From: Actinomycetota bacterium
GTDB taxonomy: Bacteria > Actinomycetota > Acidimicrobiia > Acidimicrobiales > Ilumatobacteraceae
Direction of reading: 5' to 3'
DNA length: 47,692 bases
Assembly: GCA_009703055.1 (NCBI GenBank)
Contig: WLGW01000005.1
Coordinates: 1 to 47,692 of the forward strand
Below are positions 29,280 through 37,084 of the stretch, piece by piece (positions within the stretch are counted from its first letter, which is position 1; every line of letters starts with the position of its first letter). The notes beneath the pieces are model-generated. The model worked only from the letters and a program-made list of their open reading frames with translations, was not told where the DNA came from and did not search any database. Position numbers and translations under genes: made by a program.

Positions 29280-32156
29280 ATGAGCCCGAGCCCCCGGTCT
29301 TTGACAACCCCAGGTTTTACTCCTGATGACTTTGCATTTCGTCATCTTGGATTGTCTGACGATGATCGCGCCGAGATGCTCCGTGTCATCGGCATTGAAT
29401 CCGCCGAGGCACTGTTGAATGCAACGATTCCATCAGCGATTCGTTTGCGAGATCGACTCCCACTTGCTGATGCAGTGTCAGAGCATTCAGTTCTTGAAGA
29501 GCTTCGTGCAAAATTCTCAACGGACGTGAAGCGCACTTCGTTCATTGGTCAGGGCTACTACGGCACGATTACGCCACCCGTGGTAAAGCGCAATGTTCTC
29601 GAAAATCCAGCGTGGTACACGGCTTACACGCCGTACCAGCCTGAAATTAGTCAAGGACGCTTGGAAGCACTTCTGAACTTTCAAACAATGATCTCAGAGA
29701 TCACTGGACTTCCTTTAGCGAATGCATCACTTCTTGATGAGGCAACTGCGGTAGCAGAAGCCGTCACTATGGCTCACCGCATTAGCAAGTCCGGCTCTGA
29801 CTCTGTACTTGTCGATGCGAACACTCACCCGCAAACACTTTCTGTTTTGCGCACGAGAATGGAACCAATCGGCATCACTGTTGTCGAATCTTCCATCAAC
29901 GACATGAGTCCCGACGGGCACTTTGCTGTTGTTGTTTCATGGCCCGGCAGCAACGGAGCGCTCCCCTCACCCAACCTTGTGCGCTCCATCACCTCGGCAG
30001 CTCAAACCGCAAAGGCAGTATCAATTGCCACCACCGATCTCATGGCTTGCACTGTCGTGATTCCGCCAGGCCAATTGGGCTTCGACATCGCAGTTGGCTC
30101 CTCTCAACGATTTGGAGTGCCAATGGGCTTTGGTGGACCACATGCAGCCTTCATGTCGACGCGTGAGTCTCATGCACGCTCATTGCCAGGACGCCTCGTT
30201 GGCGTCAGTACCGACACTGCCGGACGACCAGCATTACGCCTCACATTGCAAACGCGTGAGCAACACATTCGTCGCGAGAAAGCAACGTCCAACATCTGTA
30301 CTGCTCAGGTATTGCTAGCCAACATCGCAGGAATGTACGGAGTGTGGCATGGCCCGCATGGTCTGCGTCGAATCGCACAAAGAATCAACAATCTCGCGGT
30401 ACGTGCTGCAACTTCATTGCAAGGTTCAGGCTTCACACTCGTATCAGAGACTTTCTTTGACACCGTTGCGATCAATGTGGCCGACGCATCTTCAACAGTT
30501 CAGAGCGCACGCAAAGCTGGCTTCAATATTCGTCAAGTGAGTCCCACCTCTGTGTCTTTCAGTGTGGACGAAACAACATCGGAAGAGTCTTTGTCGCAAT
30601 TGCTTGCGTCGCTTGGTTCCTCTCTCGCGACGTCATCGTCTGCATCTCTCAGCGATCTCGAGCGAACTGATTCCTTCATGACGCAGTCTGTTTTCCATCG
30701 CTACCACACAGAGCATGAGATGCTTCGTTATCTTCGTTTCCTTGCTGACAGAGACCTTGCACTCGACCGCACAATGATTCCTCTCGGGTCATGCACCATG
30801 AAGTTGAATTCGACGACAGAGATGGAGCCAGTGACGTGGCCTGAGTTCTCGTCACTTCATCCGTTGGTTCCCGACGATGAATCAGTCGGCATCCGGAGAG
30901 TTGTCACCGAGCTTGAAGACATGCTCGTAGCAATTACTGGTTATGACGCAGTGAGCTTGCAGCCGAACGCAGGTAGTCAGGGCGAGTTTGCGGGCTTAAT
31001 GGCTATCCGCGCATATCACCACTCACGTGGAGACCATCAGCGCGACATCTGCCTGATTCCATCCAGCGCTCACGGCACCAATGCCGCCAGTGCAGTCATG
31101 GCTGGTATGAGGGTTGTTGTTGTCGCATGTGATGACAACGGAAACATCGATGTCAACGATCTGCGTGCGCAAGCCGAGAAGGCAGGCTCTGCGCTCGCGG
31201 CGACCATGGTGACGTACCCGTCAACACACGGTGTGTTTGAGGAAGCAATTGGCGAGATCTGTGCGATCATCCACGACAACGGTGGACAGGTTTATGTTGA
31301 CGGAGCAAACATGAATGCTCTTGTCGGCACTGCACAGCCAGGAAAATTTGGCGCTGACGTCAGCCATCTCAATCTCCACAAGACATTTTGTATTCCACAC
31401 GGCGGTGGCGGTCCTGGTGTTGGCCCCGTAGCGGTTCGTTCACACCTTGCGCCGTTCCTTCCAGGAGACCCACTGAAGACCGACTCCCCTGTTGGTCCCA
31501 TCTCTGCAGCGATGTATGGCTCGGCAAGCATTCTGTGTATCCCGTGGGTGTACATCACAATGATGGGCTCAGACGGTCTCGTGCAAGCAACCTCAGATGC
31601 AATCTTGTCGGCTAACTACATTGCCGCACGCCTCGACAAGGCGTTTCCGGTTTTGTACCGAGGTACAAACGACAGCGTCGCACATGAATGCATTCTGAAT
31701 GTGGGTGAAGTTCTCAAAGGCTCAGAGCTCACGATTGATGACATCGCAAAGCGTCTGATGGATTACGGCTTACACGCTCCAACAATGAGTTTCCCTGTTG
31801 CAAACACACTCATGGTTGAACCCACTGAGAGCGAGTCGCTATCTGAGGTCAATCGATTCTGCGAGGCAATGTTGAGCATCCGTCGTGAGATTGATCATGT
31901 TCTTTCCGGTGCAGTGAGAGCAGAGGAATCAGTACTTCGTCATGCACCTCACACGATTGAGGACATCGCAGGAGAATGGACACATCCATACTCACGCGAA
32001 GAGGCCCTCTTTCCCGTTCCCCAATTGCGCTCCCGCGGCTACCACACTCCCGTATCGCGAATTGATGCCGCATATGGCGACCGCAATCTTGTGTGCACAT
32101 GTGCCCCCATTGAGGCCTATGCCATGTCTCTCGATGCGAGTACCGTAGGCTCGTGA
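29280..32156 (+). CDS. gcvP: Glycine dehydrogenase (decarboxylating), P-protein of the glycine cleavage system
   Basis: Full-length single-chain P-protein, 958 aa from ATG 29280; the ORF-track start at 29223 lies inside the riboswitch. It decarboxylates glycine with PLP and transfers aminomethyl to the lipoyl arm of H-protein. Landmarks are FIGQGYYGTITPPVVKRNVLENPAWYTAYTPYQPEISQGRLEALLNFQTM, then GFGGPHAAFM, REQHIRREKATSNICTAQVL, PLGSCTMKLNSTTEM, SLQPNAGSQGE, HGTNAASAVMAGM and the Schiff-base lysine in HLNLHKTFCIPHGGGGPG (Lys about 701). The GGAGA SD may be masked by the riboswitch. gcvT and gcvH are nearby on the other strand. Confidence 0.97.
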   Translation: MSPSPRSLTTPGFTPDDFAFRHLGLSDDDRAEMLRVIGIESAEALLNATIPSAIRLRDRLPLADAVSEHSVLEELRAKFSTDVKRTSFIGQGYYGTITPPVVKRNVLENPAWYTAYTPYQPEISQGRLEALLNFQTMISEITGLPLANASLLDEATAVAEAVTMAHRISKSGSDSVLVDANTHPQTLSVLRTRMEPIGITVVESSINDMSPDGHFAVVVSWPGSNGALPSPNLVRSITSAAQTAKAVSIATTDLMACTVVIPPGQLGFDIAVGSSQRFGVPMGFGGPHAAFMSTRESHARSLPGRLVGVSTDTAGRPALRLTLQTREQHIRREKATSNICTAQVLLANIAGMYGVWHGPHGLRRIAQRINNLAVRAATSLQGSGFTLVSETFFDTVAINVADASSTVQSARKAGFNIRQVSPTSVSFSVDETTSEESLSQLLASLGSSLATSSSASLSDLERTDSFMTQSVFHRYHTEHEMLRYLRFLADRDLALDRTMIPLGSCTMKLNSTTEMEPVTWPEFSSLHPLVPDDESVGIRRVVTELEDMLVAITGYDAVSLQPNAGSQGEFAGLMAIRAYHHSRGDHQRDICLIPSSAHGTNAASAVMAGMRVVVVACDDNGNIDVNDLRAQAEKAGSALAATMVTYPSTHGVFEEAIGEICAIIHDNGGQVYVDGANMNALVGTAQPGKFGADVSHLNLHKTFCIPHGGGGPGVGPVAVRSHLAPFLPGDPLKTDSPVGPISAAMYGSASILCIPWVYITMMGSDGLVQATSDAILSANYIAARLDKAFPVLYRGTNDSVAHECILNVGEVLKGSELTIDDIAKRLMDYGLHAPTMSFPVANTLMVEPTESESLSEVNRFCEAMLSIRREIDHVLSGAVRAEESVLRHAPHTIEDIAGEWTHPYSREEALFPVPQLRSRGYHTPVSRIDAAYGDRNLVCTCAPIEAYAMSLDASTVGS
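32141..32146 (+). promoter_or_regulatory. -10 box of the 163-aa coiled protein, inside gcvP
   Basis: TACCGT, 6 nt (AGGCTC), then GTG 32153, all within the last codons of gcvP. It suggests independent leaderless transcription. Confidence 0.45.
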
Positions 32157-32644
32157 CCGAAGAGACACATCAAGAATCAGCCAGCAACTCAGAACCCGGT
32201 TCGACGACGAACCCCATTGAGCAACTTTTGCAACTTCTTGCTTTAGTCGACCCGATCGAACTTGCAGGCAAAGCAATTGACACAACGCGACGAACAACAG
32301 AGACCCTTGTTCTCGTGCTAGAGAACTTTGCTTCCACCATTGACAACCTGAACCGAACGACAACACGAGTAAACGCACTTCTTGACGAAGTGGAAGAGCC
32401 ACTGAAGCGTGTGATGCCTCAACTAGGAAACGCTATGAATGCCATGGCGACAATGGGCGAAGCAGCAACTCAACTTGCTGATCTCTCAAAACGACTCGGG
32501 CCGCTCACGACGCTTGCCGAGAATGCTGGAGGACTCTTTGGCTTCCGACCTGGCAAGCCAAGTGGGAACCAAACTTCCTCGCCTACTTCTTCCTCGCCTA
32601 CTTCTTCCTCGCCTACTTCTTCTTCGCCACAAACGGAGTCGTAA
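32153..32644 (+). CDS. Hypothetical helical protein with Ser/Thr/Pro repeat tail
   Basis: A 163-aa protein of unknown function. GTG 32153 overlaps the gcvP stop and has TACCGT 6 nt upstream. Residues about 20-115 look like amphipathic coiled helices (IEQLLQLLALVDPIELAGKA, LVLENFASTIDNLNRTTTRVNALLDEVEEPLKRVMPQLGNAM). A disordered tail follows with the pentapeptide repeat TSSSP three times. The tail lies over and beyond the end of convergent gcvT (32-nt overlap). The repeats derive from a 15-bp direct repeat and look recent. No family recognised. Confidence 0.65.
   Translation: MTEETHQESASNSEPGSTTNPIEQLLQLLALVDPIELAGKAIDTTRRTTETLVLVLENFASTIDNLNRTTTRVNALLDEVEEPLKRVMPQLGNAMNAMATMGEAATQLADLSKRLGPLTTLAENAGGLFGFRPGKPSGNQTSSPTSSSPTSSSPTSSSPQTES
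32579..32628. repeat. 15-bp direct repeat, about three copies, at the gcvT stop
   Basis: The unit TCGCCTACTTCTTCC (with one variant) repeats three times head to tail. Read from the minus strand the unit contains the gcvT ending GCGAAGAAGAAGTAGG, that is Ala-Lys-Lys-Lys-stop, so only the first unit met by gcvT is translated in that direction. Plus-strand translation gives TSSSP repeats. Confidence 0.75.
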
Positions 32645-33665
32645 CAACCACTCCGGGAATCTGTGTCCCGCGAACATCAAGAAGTACGTGATCACCAACA
32701 GTTGTCGTTGGCTTCACAAATGCAAGGGCCACACAATGCCCCAGTGTTGGCGAGAAGTTGCCACTACTGACGAAACCAATCTCGGTGCCCGTTGAGTCCA
32801 GCACTACCGTTCCGTCGCGAGCGGGACGACGTCCGTCGATGGAGATTCCAATCAAGCGACGTGAAACGCCAGTTTCCTTCTCCTTCGCCAGAGCATCTCG
32901 ACCAAGGAAAGAATCCTTCTTCCAAGCAACGACCCACTCAAGGCCCGCTTGCAAAGAAGTAATCCCCTCGCCCAGTTCATGGCCATGAAGCGGCAGCGCT
33001 GCCTCAAGGCGCAACGTGTCACGTGCACCAAGCCCCGCTGGCACTACGCCCGCGTCAAGGAGCGCATTCCATACGTCTGCACAGCCGCTCACTGGGACAG
33101 CAATTTCAATTCCGTCCTCACCCGTGTAGCCCGTACCAGCAACAACACAAGGGTGACCTGCAACAGTGACTTCACGAACGTTGAATCGGGGAACATCTGC
33201 AGCCTCTGGACAAAATATTGAAACCAAGCGACGCGCCTCAGGACCCTGAACAGCGATCACTGCACGAGTTGCAGTGGTGTCTGTTCCGCCTATCGCTGCA
33301 ACAACACGATCCGTGTTCGAGGCGTTCGGCATGACGTCAAAAACATTCTCAGAAACCCACCACACAATGATGTCGTCAAGCACTGAAGCATCGACATCGT
33401 TCAACAAATGTGTGTATTGAGCGCGACCAGGTGCAATCTTCGAAAGATCATTTGTCAGAACAGCTTGCAGGCGATCAAATGCATCGGGCCCTTCTACGCG
33501 AACTGTCCCAAGGTGTGACACGTCAAACATCGCAGCCGAGTTTCGACATGCTGCATGCTCAGAAAGAGTTCCTTCGGAATATGCCAAAGGCATCTCCCAT
33601 CCGCCAAAGGGAACAAGTTTTGCGTTGAGGGAACGATGCTGAGCATCAAGCGGAGAAAACTTCAT
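32613..33665 (-). CDS. gcvT: Aminomethyltransferase, T-protein of the glycine cleavage system
   Basis: The 350-aa T-protein transfers the methylene unit from the H-protein aminomethyl-lipoate to tetrahydrofolate and releases ammonia. It has LNAKLVPFGGWEMPLAYSEGTLSEHAACRNSAAMFDVSHLG at the N-terminus, LTNDLSKIAPGRAQYTHLLND with the folate-binding region, DDIIVW containing the catalytic Asp position, TGYTGEDGIEI and GLGARDTLRLEAALPLHGHEL. Length is slightly short of the usual 360-370 aa. It lies 2 nt downstream of a MerR gene, so the operon runs garA-merR-nuclease-merR-gcvT. Its 3' end overlaps the convergent gene. Confidence 0.95.
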   Translation of the reverse strand: MKFSPLDAQHRSLNAKLVPFGGWEMPLAYSEGTLSEHAACRNSAAMFDVSHLGTVRVEGPDAFDRLQAVLTNDLSKIAPGRAQYTHLLNDVDASVLDDIIVWWVSENVFDVMPNASNTDRVVAAIGGTDTTATRAVIAVQGPEARRLVSIFCPEAADVPRFNVREVTVAGHPCVVAGTGYTGEDGIEIAVPVSGCADVWNALLDAGVVPAGLGARDTLRLEAALPLHGHELGEGITSLQAGLEWVVAWKKDSFLGRDALAKEKETGVSRRLIGISIDGRRPARDGTVVLDSTGTEIGFVSSGNFSPTLGHCVALAFVKPTTTVGDHVLLDVRGTQIPGVVVTTPFVAKKK

Positions 33666-33667
33666 TC

Positions 33668-34141
33668 TTAGACAGCAACAACTGACGCAGTGCCGCCTTC
33701 TTCGTCTCTTCCTGGCTCGAAGGAAAGAGGTTCAGGACGGAGCGAGATGATTTGGCGGTCGACTTCATCGCGTACACCAGACATGGGAAGTACGTTCAAG
33801 ACACCTTGACCATGACGAAGAACGTCAATGAGATCATCACCGTTGCAAAGGACAACACTGCCACCATCAATGACGAGATGCGCCGCAGAGATGTCCGTGT
33901 CAACATGCTCACGCATGTAAGAGAACACGTCGCGGATTGATTCCAAACGAATACCAGCGTCGAGAAGTTTCTTAATCACTTTCAACTCGAGAAGATCTCG
34001 GTATGTGTACAAACGGCGGCTACCGCTACCTGTTGCATCTGCGAAGGTAGGGCGAACAAGATCAGTTCGAGCCCAATAATCAAGACGGCGATATGTGATT
34101 CCGACAATCTCAGCTGCCTGAGTTCCGCTAAATGTCTGCAT
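33668..34141 (-). CDS. MerR-family regulator (Rv1830-like)
   Basis: A MerR-type DNA-binding protein. The ORF track begins at TTG 34153; ATG 34141 gives 157 aa and the compact start MQTFSGTQAAEIVGITYRRLDYWARTDLVRPT. The winged HTH (residues about 8-75) includes SRRLYTYRDLLELKVIKKLLDAGIRLESIRDVFSYM. The C-terminal half (HLVIDGGSVVLCNGDDLIDVLRHGQGVLNVLPM) is the domain of the mycobacterial Rv1830 group. It occupies the same position as Rv1830 relative to the bifunctional nuclease. No clear -10 found upstream. Confidence 0.85.
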   Translation of the reverse strand: MQTFSGTQAAEIVGITYRRLDYWARTDLVRPTFADATGSGSRRLYTYRDLLELKVIKKLLDAGIRLESIRDVFSYMREHVDTDISAAHLVIDGGSVVLCNGDDLIDVLRHGQGVLNVLPMSGVRDEVDRQIISLRPEPLSFEPGRDEEGGTASVVAV

Positions 34142-34239
34142 GACTTCGTCCAATTCCTATAGCGCGCGACCAACAACAATCTGGTAACTACGCGGATGTA
34201 AGACGCTAGGGGTATGAAAGCGGAATCGTCAAGGGGTGA

Positions 34240-34728
34240 TTATTGGAAATCATCGGGAGAGATGTTTTCAATGAAATCCCTGAATTCATCGAGAATCTCA
34301 TCATTTGGAGCAGATTCCTCTTCCTCGAGCACCTCGCCCACCATCTCGAGTAACTCTTCAGAAGCAAAGACTGGGCATGAAGCCCTCAGAGCTATGGCAA
34401 TGGCATCTGAGGGGCGAGACGAGACGATGGATTCTTCTCCGGTCTCCCCTACGAGAACCAAGTCAGCAAAGTATGTTCCCGCTGTCACTCGTGTGAGAAC
34501 GACACGAACAATTGCATACGACAACTGCTCCAAGGTGTTCACAAACAACTCGTGGGTCAATGGACGTGGAGTCTGATCTCCATCGAGAGCGGTTTTGATT
34601 GCGGCTGCTTCTGGAGCTCCGATATAAATCTCGAATGCCCGACGAGGCGCTTCGTCTTCACGAAGCATGACAACAGGTGTACCAGCCATACGGTCGATGC
34701 GTACACCTCGGATTGACAAAGACTTCAT
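34240..34728 (-). CDS. Bifunctional nuclease family protein (DUF151, Rv1829-like)
   Basis: A 162-aa DUF151 (bifunctional nuclease, PF02577) protein. Features are AFEIYIGAPEAAAIKTALDG, RPLTHELFVNTLEQLSYAIVRVVLTRVTAGTYFADLVL and SRPSDAIAIALRASCPVFASEELL, the most conserved block of the family. An acidic C-terminal tail (EEEESAPNDEILDEFRDFIENI) follows. Plant and Thermotoga relatives have DNase/RNase activity or fold as trimers, but the bacterial role is uncertain. It starts 2 nt after the upstream merR stop. Same order as Rv1828-Rv1829-Rv1830 in Mycobacterium. Confidence 0.9.
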   Translation of the reverse strand: MKSLSIRGVRIDRMAGTPVVMLREDEAPRRAFEIYIGAPEAAAIKTALDGDQTPRPLTHELFVNTLEQLSYAIVRVVLTRVTAGTYFADLVLVGETGEESIVSSRPSDAIAIALRASCPVFASEELLEMVGEVLEEEESAPNDEILDEFRDFIENISPDDFQ

Positions 34729-34730
34729 CT

Positions 34731-35576
34731 CTAGCGCTGCTCAGTGAGACGCAGGATGTCGCGCTGGATGAGTGCAGAGCGAAGCTCACCGCCGAGTTCC
34801 ATGAACTCGGCAAGCATCTGCAGTGCTTCCTCTCGCGCGGCTGGGTTTCGTTGGCGCAGGTACGGAAGGATTCGTTGTTCAAACAAACTCACTTCACGAT
34901 CAGCTGAAGTTTTCCAGGCACGAAGATGGCGAACATCAATGCCCAACTCTTGAAAACGAGCAGCCGACTTCGCCACAGCAATGGATGACGCATCAAAAAA
35001 CGTTGTGTCGCCTACTTCGTGACCATTAATCAGTCCAGCAGATTCAAGTTCTCTCAAGAACACAGCATCAATCTCAAACTGCTGCAACAACTGATCACGC
35101 GGAATCGATTCAGTTTTGTCGGCATGGAGGACCGCATCCTGTCGTTGCAGGCGTCTCACTGACTCAGGAACAATGGGATCTTGCTCTACCGCGGACAACG
35201 GAGCAGATTGCCCGTGAGAAGCCCCGTCGCGTGGACGAGGAACGGATGTGCGTGTTGCCGGGTGCCCACTTGTTGCAACGTATTCACTTGGCATCATGAT
35301 GTCCCTGCTGATATCTCGACTGATGTCTGCAGTGTCGTCGTCCAATTTGTCTTTGATGATTCTCAAGGGCAAGTAATTTGTCCGTTGTTCTCGCAAGATA
35401 AATCGCAATCGTTCAACTTCAGATGTTGTGAACTTGCGATATCCAGACGGAGTGCGTTCAGGTTCAATGAGACCTTGACTTTCTAAGAATCGAATCTTAG
35501 AAATCGTGACATCGGGGAACTCTTCAAGAAGTTGAGCCAATACCTCACCGATACTGAGGAAATCACGATCGCTCAC
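34731..35576 (-). CDS. MerR-family transcriptional regulator (Rv1828-like)
   Basis: A 281-aa MerR protein. The N-terminal winged helix has FLSIGEVLAQLLEEFPDVTISKIRFLESQGLIEPERTPSGYRKFT and SEVERLRFILREQRTNYLPLRIIKDKL. The middle (about 85-160) is poorly ordered (SRDISRDIMMP, then RTSVPRPRDGAS). The C-terminal helical domain (FEIDAVFLRELESAGLINGHEVGDTTFFDASSIAVAKSAARFQELGIDVRHLRAWK) matches Rv1828, a MerR regulator next to garA in mycobacteria. GTG 35576 overlaps the garA stop by 4 nt. Target genes unknown. Confidence 0.9.
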   Translation of the reverse strand: MSDRDFLSIGEVLAQLLEEFPDVTISKIRFLESQGLIEPERTPSGYRKFTTSEVERLRFILREQRTNYLPLRIIKDKLDDDTADISRDISRDIMMPSEYVATSGHPATRTSVPRPRDGASHGQSAPLSAVEQDPIVPESVRRLQRQDAVLHADKTESIPRDQLLQQFEIDAVFLRELESAGLINGHEVGDTTFFDASSIAVAKSAARFQELGIDVRHLRAWKTSADREVSLFEQRILPYLRQRNPAAREEALQMLAEFMELGGELRSALIQRDILRLTEQR

Positions 35577-36064
35577 GAGACTTCCTCAGCTCTTTCCAAA
35601 AACACAAGACGGAATTTTCCTACTTGGAGTTCATCGCCTTGTCGCAACTCGATGACATCGATCCTTTGCTGATTCACATATGTTCCATTCAATGAACCCG
35701 CATCTCGCACGATGTAATCCCCACCGGAGAAATGAATCTCACTATGCCTGCGAGACACAGTGATGTCATCAAGTGCGATATCAGAATCCGCATGACGACC
35801 AATTGTGGTAACGGATGAGGCAAGCACGAAATGCTGACCCTCTTCTTCGCCTCCGCGTATCACCAGAATGGCTGTCCCTCTCTCAATCTCGTTGAGATTC
35901 ACAGTGGTGTCGTCTTGTGGACCCGGGGCATCCATTAATGGATCAACCTTCGCCAAAGTAATCGTTCGATCGTCAACCAGGTCAAGCACAGCACCGCACG
36001 CTGAACAAAACGACGAGGTTGGCGGATTGCGATGACCGCAGCGATTACAGAATACGTACGACAT
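35573..36064 (-). CDS. garA: GarA-like FHA protein with N-terminal zinc ribbon
   Basis: A 163-aa FHA protein from ATG 36064; the TTG 36073 of the track is less likely. Residues 1-30 hold a double-CxxC ribbon, CNRCGHRNPPTSSFCSACG. Residues 50-65 include a Thr pair, DDTTVNLNEI, where mycobacterial GarA has its kinase target. The FHA domain (about 70-155) has GEEEGQHFVLASSVTTIGRHADSDIALDDITVSRRHSEIHF and DAGSLNGTYVNQQRI. By analogy it binds central-carbon and nitrogen enzymes and is switched by Ser/Thr kinases. The ribbon is not part of the mycobacterial protein as I know it. It lies directly behind gcvH, as in Mycobacterium. Confidence 0.86.
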   Translation of the reverse strand: MSYVFCNRCGHRNPPTSSFCSACGAVLDLVDDRTITLAKVDPLMDAPGPQDDTTVNLNEIERGTAILVIRGGEEEGQHFVLASSVTTIGRHADSDIALDDITVSRRHSEIHFSGGDYIVRDAGSLNGTYVNQQRIDVIELRQGDELQVGKFRLVFLERAEEVS

Positions 36065-36069
36065 GGATA

Positions 36070-36447
36070 TCAAGCACCAATCAGTGCTGAATACTCCTCT
36101 GCCGTTAAGAGATCCTTCTCATTCAAGGAAGATGTTTCAATCTCACAGATCCAACCATTGCCGTATGGGTCACTATTCAGAAGTTCTGGGCTCGAGACCA
36201 ATGCATCATTGACTGTGACAACGGTGCCAGCAACGGGCGCGTACACATCATTGACGCTTTTCGTACTTTCAATCTCACCAATACCCTGGTGAGCATCAAT
36301 CTGAGAACCAGCGTCCGGGAGCTGGATAAACACAATGTCTCCGAGAGCGTCCTGCGCATAGTCGGTGATGCCAACGCGCACTGTTGACCCAGTGACCAAG
36401 ACCCATTCGTGGTCTTTTGTATAACGAAGATTTGAGGGAACGTTCAC
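36070..36447 (-). CDS. gcvH: Glycine cleavage system H protein
   Basis: The 125-aa lipoyl carrier shuttles the aminomethyl group between P-, T- and L-proteins. The ORF track start at 36756 runs back through pgsA; GTG 36447 is supported by TACCGT 7 nt upstream and gives VPSNLRYTKDHEWVLVTGSTVRVGITDYAQDALGDIVFIQLPDAG. The lipoylated lysine lies in IGEIESTKSVNDVYAPVAGTVVTVN (ESTKS). GNGWICEIE closes the fold. It precedes garA, as in Mycobacterium (Rv1826-Rv1827). It has no riboswitch, unlike gcvP. Confidence 0.96.
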   Translation of the reverse strand: MNVPSNLRYTKDHEWVLVTGSTVRVGITDYAQDALGDIVFIQLPDAGSQIDAHQGIGEIESTKSVNDVYAPVAGTVVTVNDALVSSPELLNSDPYGNGWICEIETSSLNEKDLLTAEEYSALIGA

Positions 36448-36454
36448 TCCCCCA

Positions 36455-36460
36455 ACGGTA
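36455..36460 (-). promoter_or_regulatory. -10 box of gcvH
   Basis: TACCGT, 7 nt (TGGGGGA), then GTG 36447 on the minus strand, immediately after the pgsA stop. gcvH can therefore be transcribed apart from pgsA. Confidence 0.5.
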
Positions 36461-36464
36461 CTCG

Positions 36465-37028
36465 CTAGGCGACACGCCTCGAGGACATGTTGGCCTTTAC
36501 AACAGGCAAATACCGAACAAAAGACACGTAGGAAAAGAACACTCCAGGCACAGCCGCAACCCACCCAGCAATGGTGAACGGACTCCACCAACCTCCGGCA
36601 GTACCGATGGTGATCCATGGGACCGCACACATCAAACCAAAGGCGGCCTGCTTGCCCATTTTTGTGACAGGGAATCGCTCCATGCCAAGAGCGGTCGCCC
36701 CGACCATCAAGACTGCAATTGCTACTTCCCTCGCCAGAATCACAATGCCGAGCCACGCGGGAAAGTAGTTGTAGTACATGACCGTGCCGATACCAACGAA
36801 AAAAATCAAGCGATCAGCAACGGGGTCAAGCACCTTCCCAAACTCACTGACTTGATTAAATCGTCGAGCGATGTAGCCATCAATCCAGTCAGTGAATGCC
36901 AACAGGCCAAAGAACCACGAGCCCGCAACAACTCGACCATCTGCCATCAGCAATACGAAGTACGGAAGCAGTGCAATGCGAATTAGTGTGATGATGTTCG
37001 GGATTGTAAATACTGAGCGAAGAGGCAC
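36465..37028 (-). CDS. pgsA: CDP-diacylglycerol-glycerol-3-phosphate phosphatidyltransferase family (PgsA-like)
   Basis: A membrane CDP-alcohol phosphatidyltransferase that makes phosphatidylglycerol phosphate or a related lipid. GTG 37028 is chosen because TACCAT stands 6 nt upstream and the protein (187 aa) then begins MPLRSVFTIPNIITLIRIALLPYFVLL, the classic N-terminus; the track start at 37115 would run across the divergent SDR promoter. The family motif DGxxAR is present as DWIDGYIARRFNQVSEFGKVLDPVADR. About five membrane helices follow. pgsA2 occupies the matching position before gcvH in Mycobacterium, although the headgroup acceptor is not certain. Confidence 0.91.
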   Translation of the reverse strand: MPLRSVFTIPNIITLIRIALLPYFVLLMADGRVVAGSWFFGLLAFTDWIDGYIARRFNQVSEFGKVLDPVADRLIFFVGIGTVMYYNYFPAWLGIVILAREVAIAVLMVGATALGMERFPVTKMGKQAAFGLMCAVPWITIGTAGGWWSPFTIAGWVAAVPGVFFSYVSFVRYLPVVKANMSSRRVA

Positions 37029-37034
37029 GTTCCG

Positions 37035-37040
37035 ATGGTA
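37035..37040 (-). promoter_or_regulatory. -10 box of pgsA
   Basis: TACCAT, 6 nt (CGGAAC), then GTG 37028. It decides the start of pgsA. Confidence 0.55.
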
Positions 37041-37072
37041 CTCCGAGTGCCCACAGACCTCATGGGACGGCA

Positions 37073-37078
37073 TAGGGT
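37073..37078 (+). promoter_or_regulatory. -10 box of the SDR gene at 37085
   Basis: TAGGGT, 6 nt (TCGTAC), then ATG 37085; divergent from the pgsA -10 with 32 bp between. Confidence 0.55.
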
Positions 37079-37084
37079 TCGTAC

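Noticed and set aside
32579-32628. Possible CRISPR-like repeat
   Set aside because: The units are only 15 bp, directly adjacent with no spacers, and inside coding sequence.
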